A stretch of 64,000 bases of DNA from Hydractinia symbiolongicarpus (GCF_029227915.1 NC_079887.1:19961650-20025649); one strand, 5' to 3'. Shown: positions 12,387-24,833, counted from the first letter of the stretch. Numbers and translations: made by a program. The notes: generated by a model not told the origin, from the sequence alone.

Positions 12387-14055
12387 CTTAATGTAATTTT
12401 CGCACAAACATTTCATGCGAGTTCATAGCAGTGTTATTAAAGTAGATTGTTCCTTAAGGCTGTTTACACATTGTGTACTGTTTTATTTACACGGAGAAAG
12501 CTAGATACCCCACAGCGAAAATTGTGTAACAGTTAATAACCACAACAGATATTCCACATCATGGTGAAACTTAATGCCATGAGGAGATCTTCTCTGTCTC
12601 ACTAATCTCGTGATCACATGTGAACACCACTTTAATTCATACAATTGCAAGATCCAGCGAGTTCAGTGTTCTGGAGAGAATACTTTCCAGCATTATTTAC
12701 TGTTAATTATAAGCACGTGTTCAATAAGATACCATCTTTTCACGCTTCAGTGGGTTTTTGACACTAAATTGATTCGTTTAAACATTCTAAACATGAAAGT
12801 GTCGTTTTCTTGTTTTAAACTGGTTTTTACCAGAAGTGATTCAGGTATTTTTGTGTGCAAGAGACTACGCAAAATAGATTTTAATTTAGCGTGCGTTATA
12901 CCAAAACGGCTCTTATTCCATTTTCCTCTGTACAATTTTGGATAAAATGCTCCAATATTTTAAACTCGATAATGCATAACACGCGCTTATAGAAACCACC
13001 CACAACAGAAAATCTGGCATAAAGTTAATGAAGCGAAGCGAATCAGTTGAATAGTTTTAAATACTAGTTCCCAAGCCTGTAGTTGCCAAGAAAAGTAGCC
13101 ATACACCAATTTAGCTTTCATTTTAAGCAGACGCGAAAAAAGGCATGGGTCGAGTTTACAGAGAACAACTTTTGATGTGCTCATTGATGTTCACTGTGAA
13201 TAGCTGGCTACTTTACCTGGAATGATAAATATGGCAGGGGGAAATTGACGCAAGTGGAGAAAAATACAATCTTTAAGTTTACATTACATTTTTTACAATA
13301 TACCAATTTTTTTTAGTTCAATTCCGTTTTCCGACTCTTGATTTTATTGCAGCTTTGAGGCATGCATAATGTAAACGTTGCACCGGCTGACGTTAAAATA
13401 TCAAAATAAACTTATATTTAGCTAGATGTTTTCGTTATATGTTAAAAAATTAACTTCAATTAGAGCACATGCTTATTGCATATTAACACCACATGGAAAC
13501 CCAGCTTTAATGGCAAATATTTCTAGACCAATAAGAAAGCAATAAACTGGGTGAGGGGTAAGCTAGAGCTTAATATCATCAGAAGATGTTGTCAGTTAAA
13601 TTGTTACTTTATCTTCTATAAAACTTTAACTTGTTTTAAAAATAGACTAATGTTTTTGCAGCTGACCGCTACACAACAGTCACACCAAACATTGGCACCA
13701 TCTTTACTAAGTTGAAGCACATCATGAGCATAAATACAATCAATTATACTGATTATTATAAACAAATATGGCAGCTGCTTAAAGTGTGTTATTGCGGGGT
13801 GCTCTGTTGTTTTTGTTATTCATTTGTTGAAAGATTTGTTTACAACATTTTTATTTAGCTATACTTATACTTTAGAGAAAAATAATTTGAGTAAGTACAG
13901 TTTAACTCTTTGGGTCGTGAATCAGTGAAATACTGGAAATATAAACAGAATATTGAAAAATATTGCATCATACTTTTTGTAGTCTGCAAAAAAATGTGTA
14001 GGTTTTTCAGAAAATGGTAAACGAATAAGTTTTTAAGAAAATCCTAATCTATATA

Positions 14056-14308
14056 ACTAGTCGGTAGCCCGTGAATACCTCCACGGTTCGTCGTTGTTTA
14101 TTAATGTATTTTGTGTGTCTCTCTACTGCTGTTACCATTTTGCGTGACAGACAGACAGACATATACAGGTATTATAATATAGACTAGCCGTTAACCCGTG
14201 GAAAAATCCACGGGGTCGCCCGTCCTTTATATACCGCATTTCGTGTTTCCGTAACATGACGCGGCTTTCGCGGACAGACAGACAAAATACGGCTATTATA
14301 TTAAAGAG
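14056..14308. repeat. Two tandem copies of a ~127-bp repeat
   Basis: Each unit starts ACTAG(T/C)CG and carries a CCCGTGRAWA...TCCACGG stem. It then has GACAGACAGACA, followed by an ATAC..TATTATA stretch. Units begin at about 14056 and 14183. The form resembles the 3' ends of non-autonomous retroelements. A related fragment is at about 57850-57900 (CTAGTCTATATAATAATACG and TGTGTCTGTGACAG). Confidence 0.55.
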
Positions 14309-15501
14309 ATAATAGATAATACAAAAGTTGTGTCCGTCTCTGCCCAGCAAAGTGAATATTATTTTTGAAACCCTCAAAAAACTGAACCGGGGTACCTCAA
14401 CCCAACCCATTTCGGAATCAAAACGTTGATGACGTCATCACAAGTCTATTCATTTTCTTGATCAGTGTTTTCAGATTTTTACGATGAAGGAAACGAGTAT
14501 ACATTTTTTTTTCTTTGGAGAAGAACTTTGCTGACAACAGCAAAATTTTAAAACCTGTATCTATATCTCATTAACCGTTTGTCAATAGCGCATAATCCGA
14601 GACATTTTCTTGAACAGAGCGTCACGCTATACATAGATGCAATAGGTAAATAAATTCTGGATAAAGTTTTGTGTACATTGGCTCTTTTTTACTAATGTCA
14701 GGAAAAGTTTTAAACCCTTGTATCTTTTTAAGAGTTTACAGAAAGCACATGATCATATAGTTTCTAATTTTTTTTCCTATATGGACGGGTCATTCAGGCC
14801 TTTTAGGTAGAGCCTTGCAATAGCACGCTACACCTCCACACACACAAAATGGGTTAGGCGTGCTATTGAAAGCACCTGCAAAATGATAAATTTTATAAGA
14901 ATTTAACCAGTGCACACACCCAAAAGCACACCTAAAATACTTGAGGTGTATTTTTTGGCACACACGTATCAAAATTTTCATGAAACGGCCTGGTCATTGC
15001 TAACCCGAAGACCAGAATATGTAGGGCCGGCGAATTCGTAGATTTCAACAGGCTAACTAGTACTTTGTAAACGTTTTTGAAGGTATAACTTATTTGGGAG
15101 TGGAAGGTAAGCTGTAAATGCAAGTTTTAACAAATTTCTACTTTTTAACTTGATTTTTTTATGTTGTTTATATATTTTGTCTATGTGATGCGTGAGGATG
15201 GCAAAACTGAAAATCACAACATGTACGTCACCCCACAACTCATGTCTGCCAGATGAGATTGAATACCGTGAGGTCTTGGTATTCTATCTAATCCCGCAAA
15301 CAAGTGAATTTAAACATACCTTGTCAATGAAATAAAAATTACAAGGAATTTAAATTTGTGTGTGCAGCGATTTTTAAGAATATAAAATCGCCGCTTAAAT
15401 ATTTACTCATGAAGAAATTATGCACGCAATGAATCAGTTTTTCTTATTTTTAGGTTCGAAATTCACAACCAACACTCGACAGAGTACAAAAGCTAGATAT
15501 T

Positions 15502-15625
15502 TAGACAATCAGATATTCAGACAATCAGATATTCAGACAATCAGATATTCAGACAATTAGATATTCAGATTTATTTGGTAAACCTATTGGTGAACTTACT
15601 GGTGAACTTACTGGTGAACTTACTG
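15502..15625. repeat. Short tandem repeats before the Helentron remnant
   Basis: A 16-bp unit (AGACAATCAGATATTC) repeats four times at about 15502-15567. A 12-bp unit (GGTGAACTTACT) repeats three times at 15589-15625. The second array is open as a GELT repeat in the frame leading toward the Helentron N-terminus. Confidence 0.85.
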
Positions 15626-15733
15626 AAATTATTAAGCCCGCTGAAACTATGTGGTTATTAAATAATATCACAGAGGATTCTCTAGTTTTTAAAGGTTGTT
15701 TTTTTTTTTTGGCCACACGCCACCACTGCTATT

Positions 15734-16400
15734 GTGAACCATGCGTATAGAAACTGCCGTCGTATGGTTCTTTTACTTTCCGGTGATGTTGAAACTAATC
15801 CTGGGCCTTACTCTGTTTTAAAGTCGGTACAGGGATCTTTTCAGCAAGGGGATGTCGGGCTTGGAACTTTTATTGGCACACAAGGTATGTGTAATTCCCT
15901 GTTTGCGATCGCTTGGTCGGTTATTAAAAAGGTTTCTTTTTGGAACTCAGGTGATCTTGATCATATCCTCTGCGAAGGAACAAATTGTACACGAGCCTAG
16001 GTTACACAAACCAATACTTGAGTGCAAGTGACCTCCCAAATAGTTTGACTGTTGAAAACGAGGTCATACAAATACAAGTTTAGAAAATATTTCTCATATT
16101 GTTACAGATAATAACACTACTTTACGTACATTTCATAATTCATCACGTTCCGATAAAGGACAAGGAACGTTGGGCATTATAAGCCGCGTTAGTTTTGCTA
16201 TAATTTGGAGGCACCCACAAATATATTTATTTGATCCTCATAGCCGAAATAGTTTTGGACAAATAACAGAATGTCCTTTTAAAATTTGATTCATTACAAG
16301 AAGCGGAAAACTACATACGCGAAATATACGTGTCCCCTGGTCAAGGAAGGTGTCTTGAAACTCAATATTTTAAAATACTGACAACTGAACAGATAACTGA
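15734..16400 (+). pseudogene. Helentron N-terminal fragment: 2A-like motif plus papain/OTU-like domain
   Basis: The frame opens with LLLSGDVETNPGP (about 15770-15808), an exact match to the D-x-E-x-NPGP signature of 2A (ribosome-skipping) peptides. It is followed by SVLKSVQGSFQQGD and GTQGMCNSLFAI, which carries the putative catalytic Cys, then DLDHILCEG. After a stop and frame changes, WRHPQIYLFDPHSRN near 16210-16250 supplies the His-containing motif. The same domain order occurs in Helitron/Helentron proteins and in the second copy at 48.4 kb. It would act N-terminally in the replicase polyprotein. The gene is broken by at least three frame changes and stops. Confidence 0.62.
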
Positions 16401-16439
16401 TAACATTATGCTTTCCGTTCGTAGAAAGAGAAAACTAGA

Positions 16440-17245
16440 TCAAAACAAAAAGTACCGTAAATCCGAAAGAGCTTTCGCGCAGGACAGATCTATGTTGCAT
16501 TAAGTCGAGTCACAAGCTTAGAGGGTTTATACTAAACGAGGACATTTTCCAGATCAGCTGTTAAATCAGACACACGAGCAACCGAGCAATACAATTATAT
16601 GCGAGAACACTCAAATTTGACATCAAAGGATACTGGCATAATTAGTGAAAACTCAATCATAGTAAGTTTGCACATAACATAAAAATGATATTAAGTCCGA
16701 TCGCGTTCTCATGGAAAGTGATTTATTATGTCTAACAGAAACTCAGATACCATTTAATTCATACTGCGACACAAAATAGATTACTGTACTTTATTTCCAA
16801 ACAACAATGTGGATAGGTTTTCTAGTCTTTTAGTTGGTCATAATGAAACTATAAAATTGCTTGATATTGTGAAAATTCCAGGAGCAATATTTTTTAAAAT
16901 GACGAAGAAAACGTTTCAAAAGAATGCTGTTAGTTTTCTACTTCTATATCGTAAAAATTCACTTAATCGAAAGAGTCATTATACCCTATTCAACATTTTT
17001 TGGAAAACGAAATCCTTGATGTTATACACGGAGATTTTAATTTAAATGCATTTAGTGACAAAAACTATTTCCTTGATTTTCTCAATGAATATAAACAGGT
17101 TGTAACCTCTCCAACTCATATATCCGGTTCACTTATTGACCACATCTATGTCCATAAGAATGTTCTAAACACCTTTGAAGTCGATACGCTCGTCAAAAAT
17201 TTCAGTGAACATGACGCAGCCAGGCTTAGACTTTCTCTAACATGA
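16440..17245 (+). pseudogene. Helentron C-terminal fragment: helicase tail plus EEP endonuclease
   Basis: At about 16482-16530 the sequence encodes IYVALSRVTSLEGLY, the conserved C-terminal motif of PIF1/Helitron helicases. From about 16700 there are LLCLTETQIP, then GDFNLNAF (17029-17052), LIDHIYVHKNVL and SEHDAARLRLSL. These are the typical motifs of an apurinic-type endonuclease/exonuclease/phosphatase fold. Helicase followed by endonuclease is the diagnostic layout of Helentrons (Helitron2). The Rep domain and most of the helicase are absent between here and the N-terminal fragment, so this copy is internally deleted. It has multiple frameshifts. Confidence 0.62.
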
Positions 17246-17678
17246 TGTTTACGAAATCTTCTAGAAGGGCTACTTGAAATCAGTTTCGTCCTCAAAACGA
17301 CAGATATTTACGTTGGGTTTACTTTATTGTTTTCTTTTTGTTTTAAACTTTGGTTGCATTGCAGATAACAGGCATGGCGTTTTTGTTCTCTGAGGATGGT
17401 CTCGCACTATATACTTATTATCTATGCTGATGGCGGAAATCTTCAAGCCATCGGGCTTCTTGTTTTAATTACATCAAAAATACTTGCATCAGCTTCGTTC
17501 CGGGATTAATTTTCTCATATGATTGCTCCATAAAGTTTTACTAACACGCATGCGTCTTCATTTAGATTCTTAATAAAAATGACGATCGACAAAAATAAGG
17601 ATGAATGAGCATAAGCCATAACTTAACCGTAAAATTAAGCTAAAAAATGACAAAGCATACTGAGACTGCGCTTAAAAT
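17246..17678. other. Non-coding interval
   Basis: Possible 3' tail of the Helentron remnant. I see no gene and could not place an end hairpin with confidence. Confidence 0.4.
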
Positions 17679-17965
17679 TCTTCTTCTTCTTCTTCTTCTT
17701 CTTCTTCTTCTTCTTCTTCTTCTTCTTCTTCTTCTTCTTCTTCTTCTTCTTCTTCTTCTTCTTCTTCTTCTTCTTCTTCTTCTTCTTCTTCTTCTTCTTC
17801 TTCTTCTTCTTCTTCTTCTTCTTCTTCTTCTTCTTCTTCTTCTTCTTCTTCTTCTTCTTCTTCTTCTTCTTCTTCTTCTTCTTCTTCTTCTTCTTCTTCT
17901 TCTTCTTCTTCTTCTTCTTCTTCTTCTTCTTCTTCTTCTTCTTCTTCTTCTTCTTCTTCTTCTTC
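17679..17965. repeat. (TTC)n / (GAA)n microsatellite, about 95 triplets
   Basis: About 287 bp of uninterrupted TTC triplets, one strand pure pyrimidine. The poly-Leu (+) and poly-Arg (-) frames are artefacts. It may have been mis-sized by assembly. Confidence 0.98.
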
Positions 17966-18136
17966 CCTGAAACAGGCTAGTCATATGATACAAAAATGCC
18001 AAGATATACTGAGCATTTTTGAAATTCCAGAGATAATGAGATGCAATTTGATGCTCAAGCTTTTTAACAGAGACCCATTAATACAATTTCCTGAGCAAGA
18101 TCTTCTTCCATATTATTTCCAGGACCATCTCTCCAA

Positions 18137-20081
18137 TTAACAAAAAGCCATATTTAAACTGTTCTGATAAACGTGGCTAACGAACATTTCAATAGAATAC
18201 TTACTAAAATCTCCTAGTGATCTGAATACAGTTAACAAAAGCTTTTGATTAATAAGGTTACGTTTACCATCACCCTCTTTGGCTGTATCCTTCAACTTCT
18301 CAAACTGTCCCGCCTGATAGTAGATTTCTGCAATCCAATTTTCAAACGTTCTAAGAATTTCAACAGAGACTGAATATTTTGATTCGTTTACGTTAATAAT
18401 TGGCATGGAAATAATGGTTGATTTTTGTTTCATGCATTCACTATGTGGGTGACGTAAATGCACTGGCAGCACGTTTTTTAAAAACTTAAATTGTGAAAGA
18501 AAATAAAATTTTCGAGGTGTCAGCATAATGATTCGTGAACATATGGCATAAAAAATTTGGTGACGCAGTACGTACACTTTTGATTAAATGAATATCATTA
18601 GACAGATGTTGTAATGGTATTCGATTTTCAATTAGATTACTTGCCATCATGTGGAGGCCGTTATTGTCAACATTTTTTTTGTAGCCACAAGCACCCTCAT
18701 ATCCAAGTTATCTGATGTACCACACAGAGATGCACCATTTCTGATAATATTAACAGCCTTTTCCATAAAATGACCACCTGCTAATTTTAATAAAACATCG
18801 CGCATTGAATTTGATAAGCAAAATCCAACTTGATTTAATCTTCTTTGGAACTATAAAAATTATATATGTATGTAATATCAAATAAACGACTGGGAAACCT
18901 CTAGTCTATCTAGGCCAATATAAAAATATTTTTTTAAAATTTTGATAAAGCTACTTTATAACACATTTTTTAGGTTTAGGTCATACTTTTTAGGTTTAGT
19001 TTGATACTTTTTTAGAACGGTTTAGAGTTGACCCCTCCTTTAAGCCTTTAAAATGCTTTTGCCAGCCAATTAATTTGATTTTTCAATTTTCCCAATACTT
19101 TGTGAGTTAGCATTTAAAATTGCCTATATAATCTCAGCCTTTTGTTTCATAATAAGTTTCTTATTAAAAAATTTGTGTACATGTGGTAAAACTTATTGCT
19201 GCTGTTATGCTATGTTACTATAATTTTGATTTTTTGATTTTTTTGTGAAGTTTAATTTAATTGTATATAGACTTTTTTATTATTGATATTTTGATTTGGA
19301 TAAAAACTAAAGTATGTTGACATAGAGTTGTATATATAATATTTGTCTACTGCAACCTCCTTCAATTGCAAGAATGGTGTTAATTCTCTGTAGTCGACTT
19401 AATTCATGCCATCTAATCTGCATTAACACTGAATAGACAAAACAAAGTTTAACTTTTAAACTATTACTCAAGGGTTGGTGTAACTTACCAATGCTTATTA
19501 GCAAAATTTTTAACAATAAAGAATGATTTGATTTTAACTCTTCCCATAAACTTTCGAAATCAAATGTCTGTAAGCCATTGTAGCTTGTATCATGTAAGTA
19601 TGGTGGTTTAATTCTGCTACAAAGTTTTGCAGAATCACTTTCAACCTCCAACAACATGTTACTTTCAAAGCCTACCATGGAATTTTCACAAATCACAGAG
19701 AGCAGGTTTATTTTCAAAAAGCTTCTTTTTTGCCATAGATGTGGTTTTACTTGGTGAAGAAACTGCACAACGTTTAACTGAAACATTTTGTCTATGTAAA
19801 CTTTGATTTTTTGGCACTGACATCGGTATTCATGCATTTTTTGAATAAACTATATACATTTACGACATGTAGCATCAGACATTCCATCTTTTTGTGGCAC
19901 TCTTATTCCACATGTTTGCTCAATTTTAAATGTTAGGTAAATTTTTCCTCCACTTTTTGAAAAACATTTTGTCACGGTTTTGAGCAGTGACAATACAGCA
20001 TAATCGACAAAGCACTTCATTTTTAGGTAAAGTGGCATGTTTAGTATATATCTTTGTTGGTGTATTGACAACTTCAGCCAT
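18137..20081 (-). pseudogene. Decayed multi-exon gene with Cys-rich N-terminus (possible DUF6589-type family)
   Basis: A start ATG at 20081 leads to a VLCRLC motif. After one frame change, GMSDATCRKC follows, so the N-terminus looks like a C2C2 zinc-binding module. A second block (19837-19307) holds FVYSVLMQIRWHELSRLQRINTI and EGGCSRQ. A third block begins at about 18851 after TTTTTATAG with RRLNQVGFCLSNSMRD. It continues to 18137 with PIINVNESKYSVSVEILRTF and ending FVSHVYQNSL. The order resembles abundant multicopy proteins of cnidarians that I associate with DUF6589. That assignment is from memory and weak. Frame changes and a lost donor after SRQ indicate decay. Confidence 0.42.
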
Positions 20082-21342
20082 TACAATGTGAAGATTACAT
20101 TGATAAAAGTAACTCCAAAACTGACTTGCACCATTTGCACTGTTATCACTACTAACTTAGCAATATGTAGCTAGCTAAACTAAAACAAAAAAACAATATA
20201 GTTACTATATTCCTATGTACACTCAACATAAAGTAGTTTAAACATAGTAGGCTGTTTCATATACAGAAGGGGAAAAAAGGCTTATTACTTATTGCATTAC
20301 TTTAGCGAAAAGGTAGCTAGCTACCTTTATGTCTAATCTGTTACAACGTCAACAAATCAGTAAAGCTAGTGACATTTGCATCTTTATGTCTGGTCTGCTA
20401 CAACAAATCAGTAAAGGTAGTTATATTTGCCTGTATTTTACATGCAACTAAAAACTTAAACTTCTATCTATTTCTGGTGTCTTATGTTACATATAATAAT
20501 AATAACTAGCTATATATATATAAATAATATCACAATCTTTTCTAATGTTGAGTCAATTTTTTGAAGCTGGAGACCAACAGCTCAGCTGCCATGTTTTTTG
20601 TTACTGCCGCAAAAGACAACTATGCATAAATTATATTTTGGGTATAATTATCATAAATTATAAGCGATCATGTGACCAGCTTGTTCCAGGGCCTTTTCGC
20701 CGCTATCAGCTTTATCAACAAGGCAAAATATATCCAACTTAACCTAGCTCCAGGGGTCAGTTGTTATTTTCAAATGACCGTGTTCAAGCGCGCCATATTG
20801 ATTATACTCCAGCTTGTTCACCACGCGGCAAAGCGAAGTTATGTTTTTGAAGTGAAAAAAAAAATTTGGTTGGGTTAGTATAATTATTCAGCTGCTTATA
20901 TTTCAGTTCTGTCAACATTTAAGATATTCTCTTCTAGTGTCTAGTTTTGCCAAGTGGCTTTCTTAAACCCCTTTCTTTTGCCAGGGGTCTTCTGAATTTC
21001 GTTGTGTTTCAGGTGGGGCACAAGGTCTTTTCCTTCCTGTCAGTTTTCCCCAAACTGACCAAAGTAAATTACTGAATACTTATTGAAAGAAAGAACATAT
21101 TGAATGAAAATGTGTATTGAATGAAAATACATATTGCAACTATATAACCGAAACTTGAATACACAACATTCCGGTTTCAAAAAATCATACGCGCGCATCT
21201 TCAGAAATGACGAAATTCATAATGGTAGAATTTTGGTAGGTAAACACTGCATTTCACCAGAACACCAAACTTTAAAACCCTTTTAAAAACATTTAGCTAT
21301 ATTGGAAAATCATACTTTAAAAGTTCATCAAGTTTAGCTGTA
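20082..21342. other. Non-coding interval
   Basis: AT-rich spacer between two decayed genes, with several GCTAGCTAC runs. There is no supported exon. Confidence 0.45.
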
Positions 21343-22924
21343 ATGTCTCGACACTGTGCCGTAACAGGATGTAATAATGGCGATTATTTATTAACAAAAT
21401 GGCGTAAATCAATATGCAACGTTCATAAAGTATGTCATAGTGAAAGTCAATATTCTTGCGAGCCACCTTTTACGTGAGCATTTTTTACATACATTTTTAG
21501 TATTTTATTGAAAGAAACTGATTGAAGTTAAAGGAAAAGGAGTGTTTTATTTCTATTCTAGCTACAGCTAATGTATAGCAGCTAGCTAGCTTACTAACTG
21601 CATAGCCATCATAATGCATATAAACTTTTATTTTTAATCGATTGTTTCCATTTCCAAACAAGAAGAAGTATTGTATTATGAGGAAAATCTGGCTACAGAT
21701 GATAAATGGTATGGATGCAGTAAAAAGGAACAAGTTGTGGTCTCCAGGAAAGTCTTCTAGAGTATGTTCTAAACACTTTGTTTCACAAAGTCCTACGGAT
21801 AGTCACCCATTTCCATCATTGCATATGAGTTACAATTGACAGTTATGTCGCACTGTTGAAAATGCCCCGTCACAACATAAACAGGAAAAGTTACTGTTGC
21901 AGCTGACTATTAAAGCCCTTCTTAACAAGGTCAACATTCTCAACAGGCTTAATAAACAGCTGGAAGAGAAAGTAAAAAACTGTACATGCAAGAAACCTGT
22001 TAATGAGCTGCTATTAAATTCTGATGAAGATGTTATGTTTTATACTGGAATTACTTTCAGAATATTATACGATAAACTATGTTCATATATTACACCATAT
22101 GTCAAACGTAAATGGAGAGGACTTAAAGAAACCAATATTACCTTGGTTAGAAAAGTATAAAAGGACACCAAATAAATCTGGTCCTAAATAAACGTTATGT
22201 GTCAAAGATGAGTTCCTGTTAATGCTAATGAAAATTAGGCTTGAATTATTAGGGCAAGATTTAGCTCAAAGATTTGGTATTTCTGCTACTATATCTAGTC
22301 GCATATTTGCAACTTGGGTAAAAGCAACAGCAAGTGTATTGAAATAATTGGTTTACTTTCCTGATTATAGACATTTTACTGCTACAAAACCTCCAAGATT
22401 CAGAGATGTTCAAAACCTTCATTCAATAGCTGATAGTACTGAAATATTCATTCAGACCCCCCAAAATCATATAGCACAACGGCAAACTTGGTCTAGTTAC
22501 AAGCACCATAACACTGCTAAAATATTAGTTTTACCTAATTCTCATATAGCATTTATATCCAAAGCATATAGTGGTTGCATTTCTGACAAAGAATTACCAA
22601 TGCAATCTAATACTTAGACTTTGTTGAACCATATACAGATGTAATGGTTGATAAAGGATTCAATATTGCTGATGAATGTGCAGCTTGCTGTATCAATATA
22701 AAAAAAGGTAAAAGAGGTCAGAGCCAAATGTCACAAGCAGATGTTAAAAAAACCACTAAAATTGCAAGTTGCGAATTCTAGTTAAAAAAGTTATTTTTCA
22801 TTTGAAAAAGTTTCACTTCATTGCAAAAGAAGTTCCTATAACTCTTTTATGTCACTTAGATGACATCATTATAATTTGTGCAGCATTATGTAACCTCAAA
22901 AAGCCGATATATGGAAAGTAACTA
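21343..22924 (+). pseudogene. THAP-like/DDE transposase gene remnant (Harbinger/ISL2EU-like)
   Basis: The gene starts MSRHCAVTGCNNGDYLLTKW (21343 on), an N-terminal Cys motif. After an intron-like break come LFPFP, LWSPGKSSRVCSKHF and a Pro-rich end, so the domain is THAP-like. A coiled-coil region (21897 on) precedes DEDVMFYTGI. A DDE_Tnp_4-like core follows with NLHSIADSTEIFI (first Asp), HNTAKILVLPNSHIAFISKAYSG and VDKGFNIADEC (second Asp). THAP plus DDE_Tnp_4 is the layout of ISL2EU/Harbinger-type cut-and-paste elements. At least four stops or frame changes make it inactive. Terminal repeats were not identified. Confidence 0.65.
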
Positions 22925-22969
22925 TGTATAATAAATAACCTAGCTATATAACGTATATACACATTGTTT

Positions 22970-24341
22970 TAGAATTTATTTACAATTTGGACGAAACCAC
23001 TTTTCATCTTTAGGTGGAACATTTCCGATTTTATTTGAACACAGAAAAAGTGATACGATAGTGGACATTTATCACAACCAATACTGTTTTCGTCAATTGA
23101 TTTAGGTGCAAATGGGAGTTCTTTTTTGCAGAATCCACAGTAATATTTATTTTCCACTTTAGGTGTCTTGCTGTTGTTTTTGTTGTCACAGTTATCTTTG
23201 TTCTATCTTTTCTTTTTGTTGGTACTAGTTCAGTGAGATTCTTTTTTAATCGTTTTTTTGTTGTTTACATTTATGACACTTGTAGTTGATATTGTTTCTT
23301 TTGCTGCAATAACAAAATCCACTTGTGATGTTAATATTGTATTAGTTTTTACTTTTGAATTAGGAGGTTCTACTTTTATTTTATTGCAATCCGCTGTTAT
23401 TTTATTGTTAACATGCTCTTGAAAAGTAGGCTCTGATTTTTTCATTTTTCTTTTTGGAGTTTCTCCAGTAATTAAGTTAGATGTTGAAAAGGACATAGGA
23501 ATGATATTTATATTATTTATGGAGGTGGTGTACTCATTTTTCTTTTGCTTTTCGTCATCTTCACTATTTTTCGAAGTAGAACATTTAGTTGAAACTTTAT
23601 TGATAATATTTTTAACAATTTTTTTCAACAAATGGAAATCTCTCTTGAAAATATCCATGGTGGGTATATACAAAAAAGTCACAGTAGCTCCGGCCTGTTA
23701 TACCCATTTGCCCTTCAATTTGAAAATAGTAACTGATGTTCTTTTTTAATGTCATCCTAGTTCCTAATTCGTCTGTAACTTGTAATTAAGAGAGATTATT
23801 GCTAGTGGGAATTTGACCTTTGATTGAGAACGGGCAATTTATTTCTAGTAACCCTGCTCCACAGCATTCACATTCTACAACAAATCAGGAGATGCACCTA
23901 TATAAGTATATTGCTTCAATACAACAAGACCAGAGTCTTGTGTTTTAATTTTTTTATGTTTTTTTTTTATTTAAAAGTTGATATTTTCTTTTTGCATATG
24001 GCTCTAAAGATGTTCCATGTTTTACTGCATGTGTTGTAGGATACTCTGTGGAAATTCGATGTAGTGATTCGACCCTTTCGATGACTGTGCCATTCTGAAC
24101 TTTGATTTTGATTTTTTGTTGCTTCATTGAGATATCTAATATGTTCGTCAGTAAACAAAGCTTTTTTTGAATGAAGTAATATTTTGGTCGCCGTTTAGTT
24201 TCCTAGTTTCTAAAAACGTTTCTGCTTCGGTGGGTAAAGTTAACAAAGATGTTTTTGAGTTCATTTTCTCTGCCTCTCTAGGTATGCTAATACCTTCCAT
24301 ATATATTCCCACAAGGTACTGCCCTTAATGTCGTCTTTAAT
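22970..24341 (-). pseudogene. SWIM-YqaJ-PHD gene, 3' part (YqaJ nuclease and PHD finger)
   Basis: Downstream half of the gene interrupted by the BEL element. Around 24158-24050 it encodes SSEWHSHRKGRITTSNFH, the N-terminal motif of YqaJ/lambda-exonuclease-type domains. Around 23880 it reads IGASPD...LLEINCPF, the catalytic region, but with Asn where families have the catalytic Lys. Around 23770-23690 it has YYFQIEGQMGITGRSYCDFF. A Ser/Lys/Asn-rich linker (23682-23230) leads to a C-terminal PHD-type finger (YYCGFC...CDKC...HFFC). The finger is completed in another frame by PPKDEKWFRPNC. Several frame changes plus the missing Lys point to a pseudogene. Confidence 0.66.
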
Positions 24342-24346
24342 AACTG

Positions 24347-24541
24347 TGTTGAATTGACCATGTGACTTGAACACGTGACCTTTACACGTGCGCTCACTTT
24401 TGTATATATTTTTCTGTTTATATTTTTGAAGAGCTTAATTAGATTTTACTTCTTGTTGAAAAGGTTGTTCTCTTTGGTTGATACCCCCGAAACCTCGTAT
24501 TCTTATTATACAGTCCTCTGATTATAATTGTGGATAAAACA
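24347..24541 (+). repeat. BEL 5' LTR
   Basis: 195 bp from TGTTGAATTGACC to GTGGATAAAACA. It matches the 3' LTR except for one C/T change and a one-base length change in a GAAAAGG/GAACAAGG stretch. Confidence 0.93.
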
Positions 24542-24542
24542 T

Positions 24543-24560
24543 TGGTCCACCGAGCCGGAT
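24543..24560 (+). promoter_or_regulatory. tRNA primer-binding site
   Basis: TGGTCCACCGAGCCGGAT begins one base after the 5' LTR. TGG is the complement of a tRNA CCA end. The primer tRNA identity is not resolved by eye. Confidence 0.75.
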
Positions 24561-24713
24561 TTATTGTTGGATATAATTATTGATCGTTGGTTTATTTAAT
24601 CGACAGTTGCTGAATATTTACTCACATAGAACTTTTGAAATTATACACATAAACATTAGAACATTTTTTGAATTTACAACACTTACAATTTAGTTACTTT
24701 TGAAATTATATAC

Positions 24714-24720
24714 AAACATG
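24714..24720. repeat. Target-site duplication, left copy (AAACATG)
   Basis: AAACATG sits immediately before the left terminus CACCCG of the inner transposon. It recurs at 34698-34704. Confidence 0.85.
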
Positions 24721-24833
24721 CACCCGTTTCTGTTAACTGTGGTCTATAGACATCGGTAACAGTTGCGTACTGTGATACGATTGTCATCGCTTACAGCTGT
24801 ATGTCTGTATCTCTGGAGACAACTGATACCGCT
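24721..24833 (+). repeat. Left terminal inverted repeat of the KDZ element
   Basis: Begins CACCCGTTTCTG and pairs with 34585-34697. An ATG at 24801 within the repeat opens a frame (MSVSLET...) of 81 codons that could be the first exon of the transposase. A possible phase-1 donor is AAAA|GTAAAG near 24902. That splice is a guess. Confidence 0.8.

Larger units (their letters stand above)
11616..15501. other. Non-coding interval with small elements
   Basis: Contains a MITE (12181-12386) and a tandem 130-bp repeat (14056-14308), listed separately. A small inverted repeat (GCAATAGCACGC / GCGTGCTATTG, about 14817-14869) is also present. The remaining open frames are short, unsupported by splice sites and not recognisable. 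Confidence 0.5.

Noticed and set aside
12610-12945. 111-codon plus frame at 12.6 kb
   Set aside because: No recognisable motif, no splice support, and an equally long antisense frame. Treated as non-coding.
17640-18002. Open frames encoding poly-Arg (-) and poly-Leu (+)
   Set aside because: They are translations of the TTC/GAA microsatellite with no gene context.
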